Below, piece after piece: positions 42,994-52,287 of a DNA stretch of 64,000 nucleotides. A program made the position numbers and the translations under genes. The notes below the pieces were generated by a model. That model was not told the origin of the DNA and made no database searches. It saw nothing but the letters and a program-made list of their open reading frames with translations. Origin of the DNA: DASQJL01 sp036380835 (GTDB lineage Bacteria > Eisenbacteria > RBG-16-71-46 > SZUA-252); contig DASVDZ010000047.1 of the NCBI GenBank assembly GCA_036380835.1, positions 1 to 64,000 on the forward strand. The letters run 5' to 3'. Position 1 is the stretch's first letter. Every line of letters starts with the position of its first letter.

Positions 42994-44436
42994 TTAGGTT
43001 TCGGCGGGAGCTACCTGCGCGCGCCCGAATCCGGTCCGCTCCTGCTTCCCCCAGCCGCCACGTCCCAAAATGATATCCACCATGGCGCCGAGGCGGAAGA
43101 AGAGAGTGAGGATTCGGTAGGTGAAGTTCTCGAGGACCCCGATGCCGATCATGAGGGCGAAATCACCCCAGGAGCGGTAGAGGCCGAACGAGAGCTCCTC
43201 GAGGAACACGGCGGAGATCGAGAGGAACGCTCCCGAGGTGACCGAGAGGAAGAGGAACGCCCAGAAGTAGAGGGGCGAGAGGAAGCCGAGGAAGAAGGCG
43301 ATCGGGATGATGATGTAGCCGACCAGCTCGACGATCGGTCCCATCACCTCGAAGAGCACGTAGTACGGCATGCCGATCCATCGGAGCGAACCGGAGTTCC
43401 GTTCCCAGAGGATCGAGCGGTGCATCCAGAGGGAGTGGATGAGGCCGCGGTGCCAGCGGCCGCGCTGCCGCGCGAGCGCCCGGACCCGCTCCGGCACCTC
43501 GGTCCAGCAGATCGGATCGGGAAGGAAGACGATCGAGTAGGGGCGCTTCGCCCGGCGCATGTGGTGATGCAGCCGAAGCACGAGCTCCATGTCCTCGGTC
43601 ACGACGTCGGAGCGATAGCCCCCGACCTCGATCACGACGTCCTTGCGGAAGAGGCTGAAGACGCCGGAGAGGATGAGCAGGTTGTTCATCGCGGAGAGGC
43701 CGAGCCGGCTCGCGACGAAGGCGCGCAGGTATTCGACGACCTGGAAGCCGGCGAGGATCTTCTGCGGGAGCCGCGGCTCGACGACCCGTCCGCGTTCCAC
43801 CCGGCAGCCGTTCACCACGCGCACCTGGCCTCCGACGGCGATCACCTTGTCGGGATCCTCGAGGAGCGGGCGCACCACGCGGAGGAGCGCGTTGTCCTGG
43901 AAGACCGTGTCGGCGTCGATCGTACAGAAGAGCGGATAGCGCGACACGTTGATCCCCGCGTTCAGGGCGGCGCTCTTTCCGGCGTGCTCCTTGTCGACGA
44001 CCACCAGGTTGGGGACGGAGGCCGAGCGGTAGATGCCGCGAATCGAGCCCAGCACGGGGAGGCTCTTCCGGGTCACGGCCTCGCGGCGCTCGAGCTTGAA
44101 GTCGCGGGCGAGCTCGCGAAGCGTTCCGTCGGTCGATCCGTCGTTGATGACGATCACCTCGTGCTGCGGATAGTCGAGCGACAGCACGGAACGGACCGAC
44201 TCCACCACCGTCGTCGCCTCGTTGTACGCCGGGACCAGCACGCTGATCGGGAACGTGAAGTGCGACTTGGCCACGGCCTCGTAGTCGGCGTAGAAGTTCT
44301 GCGCCAGCCGCCGGCGCATGTCGAAGAACGAGAGGATCAGGAGCCCGAACAGGACGAGCTGAAGGGCCGTGAAGTAGACCAGGATCACGACGCTGATCAC
44401 GTTCAGCGCGTCGAAGAACCAGACCGGAACGGTCAT
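42994..44436 (-). CDS. processive GT2 membrane glycosyltransferase (polysaccharide synthase)
   Basis: 480 residues. One N-terminal helix pair, then a GT2 domain: ISVLVPAYNEATTVVESV, VIVINDGSTDGT, the DAD of FCTIDADTVF, TEDMEL (catalytic Asp), and QRGRWHRG (the QxxRW motif of processive synthases). Three or more C-terminal helices follow (FFLGFLSPLYFWAFLFLSV). This is the layout of PgaC, hyaluronan and cellulose-like synthases that polymerise a sugar at the inner membrane. GAGGTGA precedes the ATG; the HEAT gene lies 9 bp upstream. It is the polymerase of the putative exopolysaccharide locus. Confidence 0.9.
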   Translation of the reverse strand: MTVPVWFFDALNVISVVILVYFTALQLVLFGLLILSFFDMRRRLAQNFYADYEAVAKSHFTFPISVLVPAYNEATTVVESVRSVLSLDYPQHEVIVINDGSTDGTLRELARDFKLERREAVTRKSLPVLGSIRGIYRSASVPNLVVVDKEHAGKSAALNAGINVSRYPLFCTIDADTVFQDNALLRVVRPLLEDPDKVIAVGGQVRVVNGCRVERGRVVEPRLPQKILAGFQVVEYLRAFVASRLGLSAMNNLLILSGVFSLFRKDVVIEVGGYRSDVVTEDMELVLRLHHHMRRAKRPYSIVFLPDPICWTEVPERVRALARQRGRWHRGLIHSLWMHRSILWERNSGSLRWIGMPYYVLFEVMGPIVELVGYIIIPIAFFLGFLSPLYFWAFLFLSVTSGAFLSISAVFLEELSFGLYRSWGDFALMIGIGVLENFTYRILTLFFRLGAMVDIILGRGGWGKQERTGFGRAQVAPAET

Positions 44437-44445
44437 CGTCTCACC

Positions 44446-45516
44446 TCACGCGTCCGACGCGGCCGGCGGCATCGCCACCGCCACGCCCATCGAGGTCAGG
44501 GCTTCCACCGCGCAGTCGCGCGCGAAGCGATCGTCGGATTCGAGCGCGCGCATCAGGATCGCCTTCGAGGGCTCGCCGAGGCGGACCAGGGCGTCGAGGG
44601 CGTTCCGCCGCACCCACCACGACCGGTCGCGGAGCGCCTCGCCGAGCGCGCCGGCGGCGGTCGTGTCTCCGATCGCCCCGAGCGCCTCGGCCGCGTGGGC
44701 GCGCACGTACCAGACCGGGTCCTCGAGGAGCGGCAGGACGAGCGGCGCCGTCGAGCGGTCCGCGATCGAGCCGAGCGCCCACGCGCCGGCCGAGCGCACG
44801 TCGGGCTCGCCGTCGAGGAGCGCGTCGCCGAGCGACCGCGCCGCGCGCGCGTCCTTGATCTCGCCCAGGATCCGCGCGGCCCAGAACCGCGCCCGTGGCG
44901 TCCCCTCGCGAAGCGCCCGGATCAGGAGGGGCGCCGTCCGCGCGCCCATCTCGATGCAGATCGCCGCGATGCGCGCCGAGACGGCCTGTTCGTGTTTTCC
45001 GAGGAGCCCCACGAGCGCCTCCTCGGCGGCCTGGAGCCGCATCCGCCCCAGCGAGCGCGCCGCCACGTTCCGCACGTCCGCGTCCCGATCCTCGAGCGCC
45101 GCCAGGAGCGTCGGGACCGACGCCGGCACCTTGAGTTCCCCAAGGACGCGGAGCGCGTGCGCGCGCGTCCACTTGAGCGGGCTCTTCGCGCTCCGGAGGA
45201 GCCGCGCCACGACGCCGTGCGTTTCGAGCGCCTGGATCACGTCGAGTCGCAGGTTGAGCTCGAGCTGGCTCGCCTCCTCGGCGGCGAGCTCGGACCAGCG
45301 CCCTCCCACCGCCGCGGCGATCCCCCGGAGGGCCTCGTCCCGCTCCTCGGGCGCGGAGAGCAGGAGGAACCGCTTCCTCAGGTCGTCGAGGAACCGGCGC
45401 TTCGCGCCCTCCTCCCGGTTCGAATAGATCTTGTTCGCGATCGCGGCGATCGTCGTCAGCGCCACGATGAAGAGAAGGAGCCCCAGCGTGATGAGGAGCG
45501 TCCGGAATTCGATCAC
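44446..45516 (-). CDS. membrane-anchored HEAT-repeat protein of the polysaccharide locus
   Basis: 356 residues from a GTG with AGGAGG upstream. A single N-terminal helix (LLITLGLLLFIVALTTIAAIA, residues 7-27) is followed by a basic segment and about seven HEAT/PBS-lyase-type repeats (TRAHALRVLGELK, ADVRNVAARSLGRM, ARFWAARILGEIK, PDVRSAGAWALGSIA, WYVRAHAAEALGAIG, WWVRRNALDALVRLG). No catalytic motif. It sits 9 bp before the synthase and 10 bp after the YaiO gene. A cytoplasmic or periplasmic scaffold for the synthase is the simplest role; topology is not certain. Confidence 0.8.
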   Translation of the reverse strand: MIEFRTLLITLGLLLFIVALTTIAAIANKIYSNREEGAKRRFLDDLRKRFLLLSAPEERDEALRGIAAAVGGRWSELAAEEASQLELNLRLDVIQALETHGVVARLLRSAKSPLKWTRAHALRVLGELKVPASVPTLLAALEDRDADVRNVAARSLGRMRLQAAEEALVGLLGKHEQAVSARIAAICIEMGARTAPLLIRALREGTPRARFWAARILGEIKDARAARSLGDALLDGEPDVRSAGAWALGSIADRSTAPLVLPLLEDPVWYVRAHAAEALGAIGDTTAAGALGEALRDRSWWVRRNALDALVRLGEPSKAILMRALESDDRFARDCAVEALTSMGVAVAMPPAASDA

Positions 45517-45526
45517 GGGCGCCTCC

Positions 45527-47200
45527 TCACCACCGCCCCGAGGCGGAGAGGCCGAGGAACCAGGTCTCGTACGCGTTGTTGTCGCGCGAGTACGATCCCT
45601 CGACCCCGAGGGGAAGGGCGCCGAAAGCGGTCACGTTCAGATATCCCGACCAGGTGTTGCTGAAGATGTCGCCGAAGTTGCCGGAGAGGATCGCGGCGAA
45701 CTGGTACCGGAGGCCGTAGTCGAGCGCGGCCCGCTCGGAATATCCCGAGAGGCCCACGCCCGCGGCGTGGCGGACGCTCGAGAGCGGCGTGAAGTATGAG
45801 GTCGAGGTCTTGAGGTAGTCGCTCGCGGCGAGATCGTAGTCGAGCGTGACGTGGGGTACGCGCGTCCGCACACGGTACGCGACCGCGCCGTCCCACGTGG
45901 TCCGCTCGTTGTCGTCGGAGTAGAAGCCCTTCGCCACGGTCGCCGTGGCCGTGCCGCGCGCGTTCCATTGCCAGGCGAGCGAGGCGTCGGTCGTGGTCTG
46001 GTCCCCCGAGCGGATCTCCCGCGGTCCGGCCGTCGACTTGATCGCGAGGTAGTCGCGCCGCGCGGCGAAGCTCGGGGTGAACCGGCCGCCGAACCACCAG
46101 AGGCGGGCGTTCCAGCCGAAGAAGCGGTCGTCGCCGCGCAGGGGGTAGAGCACCCGGGCGCTTCTCGCGTCCATCCGGCGCGTCTCGGCGCCGGCCGCGA
46201 ACTGCACCGGGTAGCCGCGCAGGAACGACGCGTCGGCGCGGAGCACCGTCATGCGGAGGTCGTAGTTGAGCGCGGTGTCGCCGGGCGCGGTGGAACCGTT
46301 CCGCTCGAACTGGACGAGGCGCCCGCCGCGCGCCGCGAGCTGGACCGCGCGGCCGACCGTCGCACGGCCGGTCGCGTAGGGCCCCGTGCTCTCGATCGTG
46401 AAGTCGGGCCCCGCGACGTACTGGCGCTCGTGGGCGGTGGACCAGCCGCCTCCGAGGGACGGGGCGAGCGCCGTCCGCGTCGCGCTCCGCTCCTCGGTCA
46501 CGCCCTCGGCGTCGGCGCCGCGCGCCTCGGCGCGGGCGAGGAAGCGGTCCGAGGCCGCCGGCGCGCCGCGCCAGCGCGCGACGGTGGCGTACCCGAGCCA
46601 CGCGTCGCCGTACGCCGAGTCGGCGCGCAGGATCTTCCGATACTCGATCGACGCGCCCGGCAGGTCGCCGGTCCAGGAAAGCGCGCGCGCGTACCCGACC
46701 CGCGTCTCGAGGTTCGTCGAATCGGCCATGATCGCGCGGCGGAACTCGGGGAGGGCCCGGTCCGACCGTCCCGACCAGGCGAGCACGCGCGCGTAGCCGG
46801 CGCGATCGAACGCGTCGTCGGGATGGGCGTCGAGGATGCGGCGGTATTCGGCGATCGACTCGTCGTAGCGGCGATCCCACGCCAGAACGCGCGCGAGGAG
46901 GGAGCGCGCGTCGAGGCTCCCCGGATCGGCCGCGAGGGCGGCGCGGAGCGTCGACGCCGCGTCGCCGAAGCGCTTCTGGTCCGCCTCCGCGCGCGCCTTG
47001 GCGAGGAGCGGGGCCGCCGGCGCGTCGGTCGATTCGGCGGGCGTGGAGGGGGCCGTCGCATCCGGGTCGTCGGGATCGCCGAGCGCGCGAGAGGGCGTCG
47101 CGAACGAGGCGAGGAGCAGCGCCAGGATGAGCGAGGCCGCTCGCGCGGTCCCGCGCGTCTCAGCGCCGAGCATCCGGACTCTGGTTCGAACGTCGCTCAC
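45527..47200 (-). CDS. YaiO-family TPR/outer-membrane beta-barrel protein
   Basis: 557 residues. Signal peptide about 1-40, then at least four TPRs (about 65-215: FGDAASTLRAALAADPGS, YDESIAEYRRILDAHPDD, LPEFRRAIMADSTN, ASIEYRKILRADS). From about 240 a barrel follows, rich in Tyr/Trp/Phe and Gly turns (FTIESTGPYATGRAT to the terminal LGLSASGRW). TPR plus barrel is the architecture of PgaA, BcsC and YaiO exporters of synthase-dependent polysaccharides. It begins at a GTG and overlaps the hydrolase gene by 41 bp. Confidence 0.83.
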   Translation of the reverse strand: MSDVRTRVRMLGAETRGTARAASLILALLLASFATPSRALGDPDDPDATAPSTPAESTDAPAAPLLAKARAEADQKRFGDAASTLRAALAADPGSLDARSLLARVLAWDRRYDESIAEYRRILDAHPDDAFDRAGYARVLAWSGRSDRALPEFRRAIMADSTNLETRVGYARALSWTGDLPGASIEYRKILRADSAYGDAWLGYATVARWRGAPAASDRFLARAEARGADAEGVTEERSATRTALAPSLGGGWSTAHERQYVAGPDFTIESTGPYATGRATVGRAVQLAARGGRLVQFERNGSTAPGDTALNYDLRMTVLRADASFLRGYPVQFAAGAETRRMDARSARVLYPLRGDDRFFGWNARLWWFGGRFTPSFAARRDYLAIKSTAGPREIRSGDQTTTDASLAWQWNARGTATATVAKGFYSDDNERTTWDGAVAYRVRTRVPHVTLDYDLAASDYLKTSTSYFTPLSSVRHAAGVGLSGYSERAALDYGLRYQFAAILSGNFGDIFSNTWSGYLNVTAFGALPLGVEGSYSRDNNAYETWFLGLSASGRW

Positions 47201-49613
47201 GGGATTCCATTCCCTCGAAGGCCTGGCGGACGATCGCCGCCGAACTCTTGATCCGCTCTTTGGTTATCGGCACCTCCCATCCGTTCCATAGGTAGGATGC
47301 CCTCGACGGCGTGGAGACCGTAAGTGATTGTGATTCAGAGCGTTGAGACCCGTGTACCGTGGTGCCGAGGGGGCCGAGGAATTGTCGGGCGGGAGGAACC
47401 CCGGCCGCCCGAAATCCGGCGCCCGTCGGGCCAAGCGAGTCGGCGCGGAAGCCGCCGGCCGTCGTGGCCCACGCGAGGAGGCCGATCCCCGACGTGGCCC
47501 TGGCCTCGGTCCCCGGGGTCTTGGGGTCGTCGTCGACGATCGTCCGGCTCGAGGGATCGCCGACGTTCAGGAGCCCCCACGGAAGCGCGACCTCGATCAC
47601 CCTTCCGTCCTGGCTCACGCACCATTCGGCGTGTGGGTCGTAGGCGAACGCGGAGTCGGCGCCCGGCCACGCGGGCGCCGGCCGCGGCTCGCGTCCGTAC
47701 GAGAGCCGCCCCCAGTCGAGATGACGCGCCGGATAGACGGTTCCGTTCCGCGCCACGCGTTCCCGGTTCGTCTCGATCAGGAGCGGGACGTACTCGCCGC
47801 GGGCGTTTCTCGCGGGCGGGCGGAAGGGCGCCGGATCGGGCGCGAACGACGCCCCCGCGTGGAGTCGCGACCAGCCCGACCAGTTCATGCCCCGGTCGAT
47901 GAACAGCTCCGCCCGGCCGTCGCGCCGGTCGGCGCCGCGCGCGCGCCCGGGCTGGACCACCAGCGCGAACTCGGCGCCGCGCGACCACGACGCGCGGAGG
48001 GGAAGCGGCAGGCGCACGTCGCCCCGGAGCGTGTCGAGCACGTCGAGCGAGACGCCGAGCGTGAGGGGACGGCGATCGAGCGCGCCGGGCCCCAGGTCCA
48101 AGCGCAGGTAGAAGCGGTTCTGGTCGGACGTCACATAGAGGGCCCGGAGCGGCTCGTCCGCTCCGGCGGCGCTGGCGGTCGCGTAGGGCGCGATCCCCGC
48201 CCAGTCGGCGGCGTCGCCGTCGACGTGGACGCGCGGCGGCGGGTCGAAGCCGATCAGCCCGTAGTTCTCCTCCGCGTCGAGCAGGTTGTGCCAGAGCGGA
48301 TCGCGGTCCCGCGGCGACTCCATCTTCCGGACGAGCCAGTTCACCTTGAACCACTCGTCGAAGAGCGCGAAGAGGAGCGACCCCGCGCCCCCGGCGTCCT
48401 CGACGTCCTCGAGCAGCCGCACGTCGCGCCGCCCCTGCTCCTCCTCGGACGCGCCCCCGTGGTCGATTCCCTCCGGCTGCAGGTGCGCGATTCCGCGGCT
48501 GTTCGGCACGCCGTACTCGCCGATCAGGAGCGGGATGCCCGGCGTGTGGGCCTTGAGATCCCGGAGGTAGCCCGCGTAGTGGCACGGGCCGTGCCGGTCG
48601 CGTGTCGCGCCGTAGCCGGGGTCGAGGTTCATGAAGTCCGGGTAGTAGGGGTAGACGTGGTAGTTGGCGAAGTAGCCGAGGAACCCGGAGCGCAACGAAG
48701 CGGACTTGACGGGACGGATCCGGGTCGGGTCGACCGAGTAGGCGTCTTCGTCGTGTTCGGCCTCGACGCCGCCCCGCTCGGTCTCGGTGGGGTGGCGCAT
48801 CGGGTCGAGCGTCGGCCAGTTCACGAACGCGAGGGCGCGCGCGACGCCGTACCGCGACGACTCGTAGCCCGCCGCGAGGTCGCAGGCGCGGGCGAGCCAC
48901 GTTTCCATGGCCGTTCCCCCGTCGACGGTGAAGAAGCTCCCGCGATACGACGTCGATTCGGGATGGCGCGCCTGCGTGACGCGCACGGCGTACGGCTCCC
49001 ACTCGCGCCCGAGGAGCCACCCGGCGACGTAGCGCGACACGTCCGCTCCGTAGCGGCCCGAGGCGTGGCCCGGGCGCGGGCGGACGTCGGCGTTTCCGTG
49101 GACCGCGTCGATCGAGAGACGGATCTCGCGGTCGAAGTCGCGCGTGAACGCCCGGCTCCAGAAGTCGTCGCCGTCGGGGAGTTCGGTCCAGACCTCCTGG
49201 AAGAGCCAGATCGGGTCGTCGGGATGCGCGTCGTTCTCCTCGCGCAGCGCCTCGTAGAAGGCGGGCGGGTGGAGCGCGTAGACGCGGACCGCGTTCGCGT
49301 GGAGCTGCCGCGCGAATCGGAGGTATCGCCGGTAGTCGTCCTTGGTGAACGCGAACTCCCCGGGAAAGTGCCCCGGAGCCCCCGCGCCGAGGTTGGCGCC
49401 GCGGAAGAAGACGGGGCGGGCGGCGTCGCCGGTCACGATCTCGAAGCGGTCCCCGTTGGTTCGGACCGCGGGAGCGGCGCGACCGGGCCCGGATTCGGGG
49501 GTCGCGCGGAGCGTCGCCCAAAGGGCGCTCGAGTCGGGCGGTGCCGGAGCCGCCGCGCAGGACGCGACGGCGAGCGCCGCCGCGACGAATCGCCATCCAA
49601 CCGAATCACGCAT
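47160..49613 (-). CDS. secreted glycoside-hydrolase-like TIM-barrel protein
   Basis: 817 residues; signal peptide about 1-23. FFRGANLGAGAPGHFPGEFA, YLRFARQLHANAVRVYALHPP and IPLLIGEYGVPNSRG (a likely nucleophile Glu) follow the GH2/GH5-type TIM-barrel pattern, between about 70 and 420. After DPPPRVHVDGDAADWAGIAP comes a beta-rich domain resembling CBM9/DOMON modules. A GGAGG directly upstream fixes the ATG at 49613. A synthase locus often carries a hydrolase that trims or modifies its own polymer. The sugar specificity cannot be read from the sequence. Confidence 0.72.
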   Translation of the reverse strand: MRDSVGWRFVAAALAVASCAAAPAPPDSSALWATLRATPESGPGRAAPAVRTNGDRFEIVTGDAARPVFFRGANLGAGAPGHFPGEFAFTKDDYRRYLRFARQLHANAVRVYALHPPAFYEALREENDAHPDDPIWLFQEVWTELPDGDDFWSRAFTRDFDREIRLSIDAVHGNADVRPRPGHASGRYGADVSRYVAGWLLGREWEPYAVRVTQARHPESTSYRGSFFTVDGGTAMETWLARACDLAAGYESSRYGVARALAFVNWPTLDPMRHPTETERGGVEAEHDEDAYSVDPTRIRPVKSASLRSGFLGYFANYHVYPYYPDFMNLDPGYGATRDRHGPCHYAGYLRDLKAHTPGIPLLIGEYGVPNSRGIAHLQPEGIDHGGASEEEQGRRDVRLLEDVEDAGGAGSLLFALFDEWFKVNWLVRKMESPRDRDPLWHNLLDAEENYGLIGFDPPPRVHVDGDAADWAGIAPYATASAAGADEPLRALYVTSDQNRFYLRLDLGPGALDRRPLTLGVSLDVLDTLRGDVRLPLPLRASWSRGAEFALVVQPGRARGADRRDGRAELFIDRGMNWSGWSRLHAGASFAPDPAPFRPPARNARGEYVPLLIETNRERVARNGTVYPARHLDWGRLSYGREPRPAPAWPGADSAFAYDPHAEWCVSQDGRVIEVALPWGLLNVGDPSSRTIVDDDPKTPGTEARATSGIGLLAWATTAGGFRADSLGPTGAGFRAAGVPPARQFLGPLGTTVHGSQRSESQSLTVSTPSRASYLWNGWEVPITKERIKSSAAIVRQAFEGMESRERRSNQSPDARR

Positions 49614-49694
49614 GCGGCCTCCTCCTCCCGTCACGGCTTCGATCGGCGCGCGCGCCCCGATTCTGGAGGCGGATGCGGCGGGAACCGGGCGCGG

Positions 49695-50381
49695 CTACGG
49701 AAAGATGGCGCGGAGCGCCGCCTCGTGGTTCTCGAAGGAGTCGAGCAGCGCGTCGGGGCGGGCCTGTGCCAGCTCCACCCGCGCCACCTGCCCTGTCGCG
49801 ACGACGACCGCGCGCGCGCCGATCGCCCGGGCGCAGGTGATGTCGCGCGGCGTGTCCCCGACGACCGTCGTGTCGGCGCCGGTGAAGGGACGGCCCACGA
49901 GCGCCCGCGCCTTCTCGAGCGCGATCTCCGCCAGCACCGACCGGTTCTCGTGATCGTCGCCGTAGGCGCCGAACCGGAAGTAGGGCTCCAGGTTCCACCG
50001 CCTCAGCTTGAGCTGCGCGCCCCGGAGGATGTTGCCGGTCAGGAGCCCCACGAGGACGTCGTCCAGCTTGTTGAGCCGCTCGAGCAGCTCGCGGACGCCC
50101 GGGAAGAGGCGCGCGCCGTCGTGGTTCTGCATCTCCACGCGCAGGTGGTCGACGTAGCGGCGCAGGCATTCGGCGCGGCGCGTGTAGATGACCTCGTCGT
50201 CGATTCCCGCGAGACGCATGATCTCCGTGACGCACTCCGGGTCGGTCATACCGGCGAACTTGAACTCGCCGACCGGGCCCGTCGTGTCGTACGTCTCGCG
50301 CAGCGCGCGGGCGAACGCGATCTTGGGGGCGAGCCCTTCGCGGAGAAGCGTTCCGTCGATATCGAAGAGGACGAGTCTCAT
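49695..50381 (-). CDS. HAD-superfamily hydrolase (phosphoglycolate phosphatase-like)
   Basis: The 228-residue protein begins VLFDIDGTLLREG with the nucleophile Asp. It contains a helical cap (ECLRRYVDHLRVEM), LVGLLTGNI (motif II Thr), Lys in the QLKLRRWNLEPYF region, and VVGDTPRDITCARAIG (motif IV Asp). Likely a small-molecule phosphatase; the sugar-phosphate or phosphoglycolate branch is most similar. It lies 31 bp after the hypothetical secreted protein gene and 81 bp before the hydrolase gene on the same strand. Confidence 0.85.
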   Translation of the reverse strand: MRLVLFDIDGTLLREGLAPKIAFARALRETYDTTGPVGEFKFAGMTDPECVTEIMRLAGIDDEVIYTRRAECLRRYVDHLRVEMQNHDGARLFPGVRELLERLNKLDDVLVGLLTGNILRGAQLKLRRWNLEPYFRFGAYGDDHENRSVLAEIALEKARALVGRPFTGADTTVVGDTPRDITCARAIGARAVVVATGQVARVELAQARPDALLDSFENHEAALRAIFP

Positions 50382-50411
50382 GGATGGCGTCCGCGACCCG
50401 ACGGAGCGCCG

Positions 50412-51137
50412 CTAGTTGGACTCGATGCGGAAGGATCCGTCGCGCTTCACGAGGACGACCGGCTCCTCGTCGACCTCGAAGCCGCGCCGCCCCGGATCGG
50501 CCAGGTACCGGATCGCCCGGACGACGAAACGGCCGTCGTCCTCGCGCTCGACGTCGGCGAGCGAGTAGCCGACCCAGCGGTCGTGGCGCGACGCGCTCCT
50601 CAGATGCGCCCTCAGGACGTCCAGCCCGCCGCCGATGCCCGCCTCGTCCGCCTCGTCGACGGCCGCGGCGGCGTCCCACGCCACCACGTCGATCGGCACG
50701 ATGTTGGCGCACGCGTATCCGCCGGCCGCGGCCACGAACGTGATCCGCTCGGTGCGGCTCTCGACCATCGGGCCGTCCTTCTTCGAGAAGAGGACCGTGA
50801 CGGGGAGGTCGAATCGGCCGGGGTGCCTTCCCTTCGCGGGCAGGTCCGCGTCCTGGAAGTCGAACGCGAGGAGGATCGAGCCGCGGGGCCCGGCGAGGAG
50901 CTCGTCGTCCAGGTTCCGCGTTCCGGCGATCTGGCGCCGGAGCGCCGCGGTCTTGATGACGGATTCGCTCGCGTCCTGGCGGAGCGTGAGAAACCGCTCG
51001 ACGGCCTTCACCGCGGCGGGGTCGGCCCCGGGCGGCGCGGGGGGCGCTTCTCCCAGGCGGATCATCGGGACGTCCGAATCGGCCAGCGCCGGCGAGGCGA
51101 CGAGGAGGAAGAGCGAGAAGAGCGCGGCGAGCCTCAT
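50412..51137 (-). CDS. secreted hypothetical protein
   Basis: 241 residues, not recognised. A clear signal peptide (LFSLFLLVASPALADS, cleaved near residue 19) is followed by a beta-rich soluble body containing DEADEAGIGGGLDVLRAHL and a C-terminal strand run VLVKRDGSFRIES. Two short Pro-rich segments near the N-terminus. It starts 13 bp after pilT and precedes the HAD gene, so it is in the same transcription unit, but no pilus-related motif is visible. Confidence 0.65.
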   Translation of the reverse strand: MRLAALFSLFLLVASPALADSDVPMIRLGEAPPAPPGADPAAVKAVERFLTLRQDASESVIKTAALRRQIAGTRNLDDELLAGPRGSILLAFDFQDADLPAKGRHPGRFDLPVTVLFSKKDGPMVESRTERITFVAAAGGYACANIVPIDVVAWDAAAAVDEADEAGIGGGLDVLRAHLRSASRHDRWVGYSLADVEREDDGRFVVRAIRYLADPGRRGFEVDEEPVVLVKRDGSFRIESN

Positions 51138-51150
51138 GACGCCTCTCAGT

Positions 51151-52287
51151 CTACGCGCCGCGCGAGGCTCCGGTCAAGGCGCCACCGCCGCCGCCCGCGG
51201 CGTGCGTGGCGGCCGATCCGGCCGCCACGCCAGATCCCACGGCGTCGAAGAGGCGCGGGTTCGTGGAGCGCTCGGAGCCGGCCTCGCGCGTGATCTTGCC
51301 GGAGATCACGAGATCCTTGAGCGCCTGATCGAGCGTCTGCATGCCGTGCTGCGCTCCGACCTGCATCACGCTCTGGATCTGCGTCGTCTTGTCCTCGCGG
51401 ATCAGGTTCCGAAGCGCCGGCACGCCGACCAGGATCTCGAGCGCCGCCACGCGGCTCTTGCCGTCCGCGGTCGGGATCAGGGTCTGGGCGATGACCCCTT
51501 CCAGCGACTCGCTCACCATCGTGCGCACCTGCGACTGGCGCTCGGCGGGGAAGATGTCGATCAATCGGTCGATCGTCTTCGCGGCGGAGTTGGTGTGGAG
51601 CGTCCCGAAGACGAGGTGCCCGGTCTCCGCGGCCGTGATCGCGAGCGCGGTCGTCTCGAGGTCCCTTAGCTCGCCCACCAGCAGGATGTCCGGGTCCTCG
51701 CGGAGCGCGCTCCGGAGCGCCGCGGAGAACGACTCGGTGTGCGCGCCGACCTCGCGCTGGTTGATCAAGCAGGTCTTGCTCTCGTGCACGAACTCGATCG
51801 GATCCTCGATGGTGATGATGTGGCCCGCCCGGTTCGCGTTCACGTAGTCGATCATGGCGGCGAGCGTCGTCGACTTGCCGGACCCGGTCGGTCCGGTGAC
51901 GAGCACGAGGCCCCGGTCCCGAAGCGCCAGGTCGCGGAGAATGGGTGGCGTCCCCAGCTCCTCGAGCGTGCGGATCTTGGTCGCGATGACCCGGAAGACG
52001 CCTCCGATCCCGCGGCGCTGCTCGAAGATGTTCGCGCGGAAGCGCGAGAGCGACGGCACCTCGAACGCGAAGTCGATCTCGCGCCGCGCCTCGAACTCCT
52101 TCCGCTGCGTCTCGGTCATCAGCGTGTAGAGCATGGCGCGCGCGTCCTCCGGCGAGAGCGCCGGCGCCTGCGAGCGGACCATCTCCCCGCGCTGGCGGAT
52201 CAGCGGCGGCATCCCCGACGAGATGTGGAGGTCGGAGGCGCCCGACTCGACCGTCGCCTTGAGGAGCGTCTGGATGTCGAGCGCCAT
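51151..52287 (-). CDS. pilT: PilT-type twitching/retraction ATPase
   Basis: 378 residues. SDLHISSGMPPLIRQRGEM opens the N-terminal domain; Walker A is GPTGSGKST at 132-140; the Asp box IITIEDPIEF; Walker B ILLVGELRDLET near 201-212; the His box GTLHTN; and ALRNLIRED near the end, a one-residue variant of the AIRNLIRE motif needed for retraction. Length is normal apart from a Gly/Ala-rich tail of about 35 residues. It depolymerises type IV pili at the inner membrane. Its ATG overlaps the stop of the GspE-like gene. Confidence 0.95.
   Translation of the reverse strand: MALDIQTLLKATVESGASDLHISSGMPPLIRQRGEMVRSQAPALSPEDARAMLYTLMTETQRKEFEARREIDFAFEVPSLSRFRANIFEQRRGIGGVFRVIATKIRTLEELGTPPILRDLALRDRGLVLVTGPTGSGKSTTLAAMIDYVNANRAGHIITIEDPIEFVHESKTCLINQREVGAHTESFSAALRSALREDPDILLVGELRDLETTALAITAAETGHLVFGTLHTNSAAKTIDRLIDIFPAERQSQVRTMVSESLEGVIAQTLIPTADGKSRVAALEILVGVPALRNLIREDKTTQIQSVMQVGAQHGMQTLDQALKDLVISGKITREAGSERSTNPRLFDAVGSGVAAGSAATHAAGGGGGALTGASRGA

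Noticed and set aside
47343..51293. 1316-residue plus-strand frame across the hydrolase and HAD genes
   Set aside because: Antisense shadow: low-complexity Arg/Val/Glu composition, and it would overlap three well-supported minus-strand genes.
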